Made by a program: the position numbers and the translations under genes
Part shown: positions 1-5,617 of the stretch, one piece after another
Numbering within the stretch: the stretch's first letter is position 1
How the letters are laid out: each line of letters opens with the position of its first letter
Notes under the pieces: generated by a model
What the model was told of the DNA's origin: nothing
Database searches by the model: none
Seen by the model: the letters and a program-made list of their open reading frames with translations, nothing else
Assembly: GCA_964471945.1 (NCBI GenBank)
Contig: CAYYIJ010000090.1
Span: 1-8,385 of the forward strand
Source: JASEHD01 sp964471945
Lineage (GTDB): Bacteria > Bacteroidota > Ignavibacteria > UBA10030 > SZUA-254
Length of the DNA: 8,385 nt
Reading direction: 5' to 3'

Positions 1-3
1 AAT

Positions 4-1452
4 TCATACCTTCCAGAATGATTTTGTGAATATCACCATGATGGTAAATAACTCAAGCCGTCCCAAAAGCATATCTGAAGATAAAACCCATTTACCAATT
101 ATCGGAATGGAAGAATAATTCGCCATCGGTCCAACGACGTTTAATCCCGGTCCAACCCCTCCCATACAAGAAGCAACTCCGCTCATTGCCGAAACGAGAT
201 CGACTCCGATTATCATTAAAACTAATGACGAAACAGCAAATGTCGAAATATACAGAACGAAAAAAGAAGCGATTACGGAGAGTATCTCCGGCTCAACAAC
301 TCTGTTGTTGAATTTTATCGGGATGACAGCTTTAGGATGAATGATTCTTTTAGTCTCTGTTAAAATGTTTCTCAACAACAAAAATATCCGAACGTTTTTT
401 ATAGCCCCCGATGTGGACCCAGCGCACCCGCCGGGAAACATTAGAACAAAAAGCACAAACTGAGATGCGAAAGCCCATACTGCGAAATCAGCGTTTGCAA
501 AGCCGGTACAGCTTGAAATGGAAATGACGTTAAAAAAAGAATGCCTGAAAACATCCGCGAAATTTTGTGCCGGCAAGGTTAGTGTGTTCACCGCGGTTAC
601 GAACGCTATCGCGCTTCCGACCAATAGAACAAAAAATTTGAACTCGCTGTTTTTAAAATAAATCAACACATCTCCCCTCACAGCCGCATAATGCAAACTG
701 AAATTCACAGCAGAGAGAAACATAAACGTCCCTATAACATAATCAATAAACGGCGACTTGTAATATGCGACGCTGGCATTTTTTGTTGAGAAACCACCCG
801 TCGCAATAGTTCCGAACGAATGGCACAACGCATCAAAGACCGACATTCCTCCAAACAGCAGCAACACAACCTCAGCAGCAGTAAGCAAAACATAAACACC
901 CCACAGCAGTCGTGCAGTCTCGGCAATGCGTGGTGAGAGCTTATCCTTTGTAGGTCCGGCTGCCTCAGCTCTATAAAGCTGCATACCCGCGACACCCAAT
1001 AAAGGAAGAATTGCCAAAGAAAGAACTATAATTCCCATTCCTCCGATCCAGTGTGTCATGCTTCTCCAGAATAAAACTCCGTGCGGAAGTTTTTCAACGT
1101 CAGTTAAAATCGAAGCTCCGGTTGTTGTAAAACCTGAAATCGTCTCAAAAAAGGCGTCTGTAAAAGAAGATATACTTCCCGTTAGCAAGTAAGGCAACGT
1201 TCCGAAAAGCGCAATTGCAACCCAGCCGGAGGTTGCAATCAAAAATCCTTCTCTTATACCAAGCTCTAGTTTTGGTTGTTTAAAAAATCTCCAACTTCCA
1301 AACCCGATAACCGTAGATATACCGGAAGAAATAAAAATAGGAATTAGGTCGTTGTCGCCATAATAAATTGAGAACGGGATTCCGAGAAGCATTGCCGTAC
1401 CCGAACACCCTACTAAAAAACCGAGTATAGACAATATGGATCTATAGTTCAT
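4..1452 (-). CDS. trkH: TrkH-family potassium channel subunit, diverged second copy
   Basis: Integral inner-membrane K+ translocating subunit of a Trk uptake system, complete at 482 residues (E. coli TrkH is about the same length). Family marks: the first pore loop GFTTTGASIL (residues 107-116), the second ATGGFSTKN (217-225), the intramembrane gate loop GGCAGSTSGAIKNVR (341-355), and a fourth pore GVGPG (432-436). ATG start; the stop lies at the window edge, so what follows is unseen. It is the last of three leftward genes, 34 bp after a trkH paralogue with which it aligns gap-free at about 57% identity (hand count). Pores 1 and 2 are intact. Pore 3 reads SSCTGF where the paralogue has LTTTGF; pore 4 has Gly432 where the paralogue and typical TrkH have Asn; and the gate loop has Ser348/Ala350 instead of Ala/Gly. 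I infer altered conductance or ion preference, or a partner role beside the other TrkH. Family call is firm; specificity is not. Confidence 0.95.
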   Translation of the reverse strand: MNYRSILSILGFLVGCSGTAMLLGIPFSIYYGDNDLIPIFISSGISTVIGFGSWRFFKQPKLELGIREGFLIATSGWVAIALFGTLPYLLTGSISSFTDAFFETISGFTTTGASILTDVEKLPHGVLFWRSMTHWIGGMGIIVLSLAILPLLGVAGMQLYRAEAAGPTKDKLSPRIAETARLLWGVYVLLTAAEVVLLLFGGMSVFDALCHSFGTIATGGFSTKNASVAYYKSPFIDYVIGTFMFLSAVNFSLHYAAVRGDVLIYFKNSEFKFFVLLVGSAIAFVTAVNTLTLPAQNFADVFRHSFFNVISISSCTGFANADFAVWAFASQFVLFVLMFPGGCAGSTSGAIKNVRIFLLLRNILTETKRIIHPKAVIPIKFNNRVVEPEILSVIASFFVLYISTFAVSSLVLMIIGVDLVSAMSGVASCMGGVGPGLNVVGPMANYSSIPIIGKWVLSSDMLLGRLELFTIMVIFTKSFWKV

Positions 1453-1486
1453 TGTAGGTCAAAGTGAATAAATTTAAATGTATAGA

Positions 1487-2935
1487 TTAAACCTTCCAGT
1501 ACACACGAGTAAATATCACGAGTACGGTAAACAGCTCAAGCCTGCCGATGATCATGCAAAAACTTAATACCCATTTGCCGACAATCGGGATGTGAGAATA
1601 GTTGTCGATAGGTCCAACACCGCCAAGCCCAGGTCCTATATTACTCAATGATGCTATTACAGCCCCCATTGCAGTAACCTTGTCAAGTCCTAAAACCGTC
1701 ATGATGACTGTTGAGCCGACAAATGTCGAAATGAAAAGGACGAAGAATGCAAGTATATGGCTGATGATTTCCGGCGGTACAATTTTCTCGTTGAAACGGA
1801 TCGGCACAACGGCTTTGGGATGAATAAGTTTCCGCATTTCCGCTGCGCCATTCCTGAGTAAAATTACTATCCTCATATTTTTTATTCCGCCTGCCGTTGA
1901 ACCGGCACACCCACCGACAAACATCAACAGGAATAAAACAAACTGGGTTGCAAGGGGCCAGAGTTCATAGTCTGCGGTTACAAATCCGGTCGTCGTTAGT
2001 ATGGAAACGGTTTGAAAAGAACTATAACGAATTACCTCAAGAATTGAAGTATAGTTACCGTGCCACAGAAGGAGGCAAGAGATGATTGCGATGGATAGAA
2101 TTGTCAGCCCAAGATAAAATAAGAACTCGGTATTTTTGAAAAACAATTTTGTATCGCCTCGTAAGAAGCGGAAATGAAGCGCAAAGTTTATGCCTGCGAT
2201 AAACATGAATACCGTTATAACAACGTCTATGTAGGGAGAGTTAAAATGGGCAATACTTGCGTTCTTCGTTGAAAATCCTCCGGTTGCCATGGTTGTAAAA
2301 GTATGGTTTAAGGCATCGAACAGGGTCATCCCGCCAATAATCAACAATAACGTTTCAACAGCGCTAAACAAAACGTAAACCTGCCAAAGCACTTTAGCAG
2401 TTTCACCAATTCGAGGTTTTATTTTGTCGACAGTTGGACCTGGAGATTCGGCTTTGAACAATTGCATTCCACCAACTCCCAAAATGGGTAAGATTGCTAT
2501 GGACATAACAATGATCCCCATCCCGCCAATCCATTGTGTCATACTTCGCCAGAATAAAAGTCCATGTGGGAGCGCTTCGACATCTTTCAGAATTGAAGCC
2601 CCAGTGGTAGTAAATCCTGAGACGGTTTCAAAAAATGCATCTGTTATAGATGGTATATATCCTGAGATTAAAAATGGAAGAGAGCCAAAGATACTCATTG
2701 CGAGCCAAGAAAAAGTTACAATTGCAAAACCATCGCGGATTCCCAGCTCGATAGAAGTATTCTTAAAACTAAAGTATAGCGAGGCACCAATACCCAAACA
2801 TATCAAAGAAGAAATGACAATTGATATTGTGGAGCCATCCGCATAATAAAGGGAGAATGGAATAGCGATAAGCATCGCTGTTCCAATAAAAATTATAATT
2901 AAACCGATTATAGCAATAACAGATTTGATGTTCAT
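1487..2935 (-). CDS. trkH: TrkH-family potassium uptake channel subunit, canonical copy
   Basis: Membrane channel of the Trk K+ uptake system, expected to assemble as a dimer on a ring of TrkA. Complete at 482 residues with an ATG start. All four pore loops look canonical: TTTGAS (residues 109-114), ATGGFST (217-223), TTTGF (314-318) and NIGPG (432-436). The third-module gate loop GGCAGSTAGGIKNMR (341-355) keeps the small residues and the Lys/Arg of the family. Hydrophobic segments run through the whole length, consistent with four M1-P-M2 modules. The start lies 6 bp after the trkA stop, which argues for co-transcription and probably translational coupling, since no clear Shine-Dalgarno precedes it. 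It is followed by a second trkH. KtrB is the main alternative, but the 482-residue length and the double-RCK TrkA partner favour Trk. Confidence 0.96.
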   Translation of the reverse strand: MNIKSVIAIIGLIIIFIGTAMLIAIPFSLYYADGSTISIVISSLICLGIGASLYFSFKNTSIELGIRDGFAIVTFSWLAMSIFGSLPFLISGYIPSITDAFFETVSGFTTTGASILKDVEALPHGLLFWRSMTQWIGGMGIIVMSIAILPILGVGGMQLFKAESPGPTVDKIKPRIGETAKVLWQVYVLFSAVETLLLIIGGMTLFDALNHTFTTMATGGFSTKNASIAHFNSPYIDVVITVFMFIAGINFALHFRFLRGDTKLFFKNTEFLFYLGLTILSIAIISCLLLWHGNYTSILEVIRYSSFQTVSILTTTGFVTADYELWPLATQFVLFLLMFVGGCAGSTAGGIKNMRIVILLRNGAAEMRKLIHPKAVVPIRFNEKIVPPEIISHILAFFVLFISTFVGSTVIMTVLGLDKVTAMGAVIASLSNIGPGLGGVGPIDNYSHIPIVGKWVLSFCMIIGRLELFTVLVIFTRVYWKV

Positions 2936-2941
2936 AGTATT

Positions 2942-4285
2942 TTACTTATTGAAAAATTTTTCTACCTCAGGAATGGCTTGAGGTAAGGCAAATACTACAA
3001 CTCTATCGTTCGGATTAATTTTCGTTGACCCAACTGGAATATTCACAGAATCACCTTTGATAATACATCCAACGATAGCCCTTTCAGGGAATTTCACGTC
3101 CATCAATGATTTTTTAGTAACTTGTGAACCTTTTTGTGCAACTAACTCGATTACTTCAGCATCAACCCCATGAAGAGTAGCAACAGAAAGAATTTCACCT
3201 TTGCGAATAAATTTTAAAATAATTTGGGCAGCAGAAAGTTTTTTATTGACCGCAACATCTAAACCGATCGTTCCAGCCAATGCAACGTAGTCGGAATTTT
3301 CTACAAGTGCAATTGTCTTTTGAACACCTAAATGCTTTGCCATCAAACAGGAGATAATATTCGTTTCCTCATCTTCTGAAACTGCAATGAACACATCCAT
3401 GTCCATTATACCTTCCTTAGCTAAGAGGTCGATGTCGGAACCTTCACCGTGAATAACGAGTGTCTTTTTCAGCTGCTCGGCAAGCTCCAGCGTACGGTCT
3501 TTTTTCGATTCAATAATTTTAACACTATATTCTTCTTCGAGAAGTTCGGCTACCTTGCTGCCAATTTTCCCTCCGCCAAGGATCATTACATTTTCTACCC
3601 TCTCTCCTTCTTTTCCTGCCAAGCGTAACATATCCTGAACATATTCTGTCTTGCATACGGCGAATACCTGATCATTTTTTTTAATCACATCGTTGCCGGT
3701 AGGAATTATTGTGCGTGCCCCCCGGCTTATTGCCACAATCCGAAATGTTAATTCTCCAGACTCAGTTCCAATATCACGAAGCATTTTATTAATAATTGGA
3801 CTATTGATATCGAGACGAAGACCAATGATTTGAATTCTTCCTTCTCCGAACTCGAGTACATCAGTCGCAGTTGCACGTTTAACTAATCTTTCTATCTCGT
3901 CGGCAGTAATTAATTCAGGAAATATCGAAAGGTTAACTCCTAAATGTTCCGGTTTTACCAAAACATCGGGAGAATTAAACTCGGAATTACTGATGCGGGC
4001 AATCGTTCGCTTCGTTCCCATTTTACTCGCTATCTGACAAGCAAGTATATTTATCTCATCGTATGGGGAAACCCCGACTAATAAATCAGCATTTTCAGCC
4101 CCCCCCTGAGCGATAAGCTTTGGGCTAACGCCACTGCCCTCAATTGCAAATACATCTAAATTTTCATTTACTCGTTTGACTCGATTTTCATCATTATCTA
4201 TGACGACAATATCGTGATGTTCTTGAGAGAGGATTTTGGCAAGATGAAAACCAACTTCACCTGCCCCAATTATTATGATTTTCAA
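2942..4285 (-). CDS. trkA: Trk system potassium uptake regulator TrkA (double RCK)
   Basis: Cytoplasmic nucleotide-binding subunit that gates TrkH. At 447 residues it is close to E. coli TrkA (458) and has the duplicated RCK_N-RCK_C layout. The first Rossmann motif is GAGEVG (residues 7-12), with Asp30 at the end of the second strand. The first C-terminal subdomain spans roughly 142-225. The second Rossmann motif is GGGKIG (237-242) with Glu259, and the second C-terminal subdomain spans about 365-447. The start codon is TTG at 4283-4285: it gives the expected N-terminus MKIIIIGAGEVG, and the codon immediately upstream in frame is TAA, so no longer start is possible. No clear Shine-Dalgarno is visible. 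It is the first gene of a leftward operon with two trkH genes. A run of eight G on the coding strand (4099-4106) lies near residues 60-62 and is a possible slippage site. Confidence 0.96.
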   Translation of the reverse strand: MKIIIIGAGEVGFHLAKILSQEHHDIVVIDNDENRVKRVNENLDVFAIEGSGVSPKLIAQGGAENADLLVGVSPYDEINILACQIASKMGTKRTIARISNSEFNSPDVLVKPEHLGVNLSIFPELITADEIERLVKRATATDVLEFGEGRIQIIGLRLDINSPIINKMLRDIGTESGELTFRIVAISRGARTIIPTGNDVIKKNDQVFAVCKTEYVQDMLRLAGKEGERVENVMILGGGKIGSKVAELLEEEYSVKIIESKKDRTLELAEQLKKTLVIHGEGSDIDLLAKEGIMDMDVFIAVSEDEETNIISCLMAKHLGVQKTIALVENSDYVALAGTIGLDVAVNKKLSAAQIILKFIRKGEILSVATLHGVDAEVIELVAQKGSQVTKKSLMDVKFPERAIVGCIIKGDSVNIPVGSTKINPNDRVVVFALPQAIPEVEKFFNK

Positions 4286-4363
4286 TTATTTTCGATAGAA
4301 GTGATACATATATTGATGAGGAACAATTTCCGTATTTTTTTGATAAATGGCAAATTATTTATC

Positions 4364-4392
4364 TTGCATTTAATAAAAAATTTTTGTACTCT
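4364..4392 (+). promoter_or_regulatory. candidate promoter for the metal cluster
   Basis: TTGCAT at 4364-4369, a 17 bp spacer, then TACTCT at 4387-4392 resembles a weak sigma-70 promoter, about 50 bp ahead of the start at 4446. The region is so AT-rich that such matches arise easily, and the -10 fit is poor. A 12 bp palindrome AGTTACTTAACT (4399-4410) lies just downstream, where an operator could sit. This is only a candidate. Confidence 0.25.
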
Positions 4393-4420
4393 TAATAAAG
4401 TTACTTAACTCAATTTACAA
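4392..4420 (-). promoter_or_regulatory. candidate promoter for the trkA-trkH-trkH operon
   Basis: Read leftwards, TTGTAA (4420-4415), a 17 bp spacer and TATTAA (4397-4392) match sigma-70 boxes at four of six positions each. It would give a leader of roughly 100 nt before the trkA TTG start. The -10 box abuts the -10 of the rightward candidate, so if both are real they would exclude one another. Chance matches are likely in this AT-rich gap. Confidence 0.25.
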
Positions 4421-4433
4421 GTTATTATCAAAT

Positions 4434-4438
4434 AAGGA
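4434..4438 (+). promoter_or_regulatory. ribosome binding site of the Cys-rich gene
   Basis: AAGGA lies 7 nt upstream of the ATG at 4446. It is the only well-placed, strong Shine-Dalgarno in the window and supports that start. It also suggests this small protein is translated more efficiently than its neighbours, whose leaders lack one. Confidence 0.6.
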
Positions 4439-4445
4439 AAGTTGT

Positions 4446-4832
4446 ATGAAACTAAAAAATATTTTTGTTCTTCTTTTCATTATAATAGTTGCAGCTTCAT
4501 TAACATATGGGACTACTGACGAAACTGCAAGTGAAAAGAAAACACCTGAGAAAAAATCTTGCTGTCCGAAAGATGCAAAGATGGCTTCAAATAAAACGAA
4601 AGCTGAATGCTCAGATACAAAACATGTCGATAAGAATTCGAAAGATTGCATAACTAAAACGAAGGATGAATGTAAAGATGCAAAGCACGGCTCGATGGAT
4701 TGTTGCAAAAAAGATGGAAAAATGTCTAAGGATTGTTCACCAAGTGAAAAAGGAAAGTGTGACAAATCTAAAGCTGAAATGAAAGATTGCCCCATGGGTA
4801 AAGCAAAAGAAACAAAACAAAAAAACGATTAG
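4446..4832 (+). CDS. exported Cys/Lys-rich putative metal-binding protein
   Basis: Not a family I recognise. 128 residues: a short basic start and hydrophobic core (residues 2-20) form a likely Sec signal peptide, with cleavage probably near Gly22 and no lipobox. The rest is very hydrophilic and Lys-rich, with ten Cys (39, 40, 55, 68, 76, 86, 87, 97, 105, 115) plus scattered Met and His. Motifs are duplicated: CCPKDAKM (39-46) and CCKKDGKM (86-93); KTKAECSDTKH (50-60) and KTKDECKDAKH (71-81); SKDC at 65-68 and 94-97, with MKDC at 112-115. It lacks any enzyme motif and looks like a metal-chelating, possibly disordered, periplasmic protein. Position at the head of a cluster with HMA, YHS and CopA genes points to copper or another soft metal, which is inference. 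Three consecutive in-frame stops (TAG TAA TAG) end it, followed by a strong terminator. Confidence 0.85.
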   Translation: MKLKNIFVLLFIIIVAASLTYGTTDETASEKKTPEKKSCCPKDAKMASNKTKAECSDTKHVDKNSKDCITKTKDECKDAKHGSMDCCKKDGKMSKDCSPSEKGKCDKSKAEMKDCPMGKAKETKQKND

Positions 4833-4858
4833 TAATAGATATTAAATTTAATTTTTAG

Positions 4859-4888
4859 CCGTCCAAATTCATCTGGACGGTTTTTTTT
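4859..4888 (+). terminator. rho-independent terminator after the Cys-rich gene
   Basis: A perfect 7 bp stem, CCGTCCA (4859-4865) with TGGACGG (4874-4880), an 8 nt loop and eight consecutive T (4881-4888) make a textbook intrinsic terminator 26 bp after the stop codon. Only 22 nt separate it from the next start codon. The HMA gene therefore needs read-through or a promoter that overlaps this hairpin. Confidence 0.88.
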
Positions 4889-4910
4889 ATCACCTTCCAG
4901 AAGAAATGTT

Positions 4911-5246
4911 ATGAAGTATATTTTGATTTTATTTATGATCGGTTACCTATTTATCGGGTGTCAAAAAAAGGATAATACTGATGTAGCCATTATCAAAGTT
5001 CCAACGATTGTCTGCGATATGTGTGAGAAGACTATCAAGAAAGCAATATTTTCAAATCTTGAAGGTATCAAAGATGTAACATTCGATACTGAAGGAAAAA
5101 CCGTATCTGTAACGTATGTTCCCAAGCAAACAAACATCGAAACAATTGAGCAAACTATTACCCGTGCAGGTTACGATGCCAACGATCGCAAACATGATCC
5201 CGAAGCTTATGAGAATCTTCCCGAATGTTGCAAGCATCAAAACTGA
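4911..5246 (+). CDS. small HMA-domain (MerP/CopZ-like) putative lipoprotein
   Basis: 111 residues. A hydrophobic N-terminus ending in FIGC (Cys17) resembles a lipoprotein signal, though Phe/Ile at -3/-2 makes the lipobox imperfect; the mature protein would start CQKKDNTD. Residues about 26-92 form a heavy-metal-associated domain. The metal motif is CDMC (Cys35, Cys38) in the position of GMxCxxC, followed by EKTIKKAI, a DVTFDTEGKTVSVTY strand pair and the closing ITRAGYDA. A short tail ends in ECCKH (Cys106, Cys107, His109), which could add ligands. I infer an extracytoplasmic, membrane-anchored metal chaperone or sensor that binds Cu(I) or another soft metal. It sits 78 bp after the Cys-rich gene and ahead of YHS and CopA. 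The ATG is preceded only by a weak purine stretch. MerP-like mercury binding is an alternative, but no mer genes are visible. Confidence 0.85.
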   Translation: MKYILILFMIGYLFIGCQKKDNTDVAIIKVPTIVCDMCEKTIKKAIFSNLEGIKDVTFDTEGKTVSVTYVPKQTNIETIEQTITRAGYDANDRKHDPEAYENLPECCKHQN

Positions 5247-5252
5247 AGATAG

Positions 5253-5317
5253 GTTTCCATTATTTCCTCATCATGCTGTTCCGCTTTCAGCGGGATAAGC
5301 ATCTATACAACGGAAAC
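5253..5317. repeat. nested palindromic element in the HMA-YHS gap
   Basis: The outer arms GTTTCC (5253-5258) and GGAAAC (5312-5317) enclose a strong hairpin. ATGCTGTTCCGCT (5273-5285) pairs with AGCGGGATAAGCAT (5289-5302) around a 3 nt loop, with two G-T pairs and one bulged A. No T-tract follows, so it is not a simple terminator. The style, a palindrome with short core hairpins, matches the elements at 5335-5366 and 8065-8233, and I read it as a dispersed palindromic repeat. Confidence 0.6.
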
Positions 5318-5334
5318 AGGTTTGCAAGGTTTTG

Positions 5335-5381
5335 ATTCCGATCCCGCCCACAGGGTGGAACGGAATGACGGTTTTCTTTTT
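5335..5381 (+). terminator. terminator-like hairpin made from a repeat element
   Basis: ATTCCG (5335-5340) pairs with CGGAAT (5361-5366), continuing inward through TCC/GGA, a G-T pair and CCC/GGG to an ACA loop. After 5 nt (GACGG) comes TTTTCTTTTT (5372-5381). This could terminate transcription of the HMA gene, but the gap before the T-tract makes it weaker than the one at 4859. ATGACGGTTTT at 5365-5375 recurs in slightly altered form in the repeats at 8078-8157. The YHS start codon lies 24 nt further on. Confidence 0.5.
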
Positions 5382-5405
5382 AGATACACCTTTACTCCAA
5401 GATAA

Positions 5406-5600
5406 ATGATGAATATGAAAATTGACCCAGTATGTTTAATGGAATTTGAAGAAAGCGTGGCCGCTGGCACAAGCGAGTATAAAGGTGAAACATATTTCTT
5501 TTGTGCTGAAGAATGTAAAAAGAAGTTCGATACTTATTCAGCGTTGTATCTTCTATCCTCTATTCTCTATATTCAACATTTTGTAATCCAACTCTTATAA
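5406..5600 (+). CDS. small YHS/TRASH-domain metal-binding protein
   Basis: 64 residues. Residues 7-42 form a YHS (TRASH-like) domain: DPVC (7-10), EYKGETYFFC (24-33) and EECKKKF (35-41). The three Cys at 10, 33 and 37 give the C-x22-C-x3-C pattern that binds soft metals. The usual DPVCGM reads DPVCLM here. YHS domains are often fused to the N-terminus of copper ATPases; here it is a separate gene ending 17 bp before copA in a different frame. It probably binds or delivers copper to that pump (inference). Residues 43-64 are almost all hydrophobic, unlike the normal polar end, and are encoded by a 7-bp tandem repeat (5547-5574). This may be a tail anchor or simply repeat-derived sequence. Starts at 5406, 5409 and 5415 (all ATG) are possible; the leader has no strong Shine-Dalgarno. 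Confidence 0.8.
   Translation: MMNMKIDPVCLMEFEESVAAGTSEYKGETYFFCAEECKKKFDTYSALYLLSSILYIQHFVIQLL
5547..5574 (+). repeat. four tandem heptamers inside the YHS gene
   Basis: TATCTTC, TATCCTC, TATTCTC and TATATTC follow each other without gaps (consensus TATYYTC, four units of 7 bp). They encode most of the hydrophobic tail of the YHS protein just after its last conserved residues. The stretch is pyrimidine-rich and of low complexity. Confidence 0.75.
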
Positions 5601-5617
5601 AAACATCAACCCTTTTT

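Noticed and set aside
732..995. Cys-rich 87-codon minus-strand frame inside the distal trkH
   Set aside because: It is an overlapping frame of a clear TrkH gene, and its Cys content follows from the codon bias of the real frame.
1453..1486. The two trkH genes as one gene split or duplicated by assembly error
   Set aside because: Each is a complete 482-residue protein with its own start and stop, and they differ by about 43% at protein level, so they are genuine paralogues.
1..1500. Recurring string ACCTTCCAG at about 8-16 and 1490-1499, and near 4893
   Set aside because: The first two are the codons for the shared C-terminal WKV of the TrkH proteins; the third is a short coincidental match.
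2424..2846. 140-codon open frame on the plus strand inside the canonical trkH
   Set aside because: It lies antisense to a strongly conserved membrane protein and its translation shows no recognisable domain; an antisense shadow.
4286..4445. c-di-AMP (ydaO-type) or other riboswitch controlling the trk operon
   Set aside because: I could not find the paired helices or conserved purine-rich internal loops. The leader is mostly A/T runs without strong stems.
4415..4795. 126-codon open frame on the minus strand across the Cys-rich gene
   Set aside because: The plus-strand frame has a good ribosome site, a signal peptide and duplicated Cys motifs. The antisense product is Phe/Ser-rich, with no family features.
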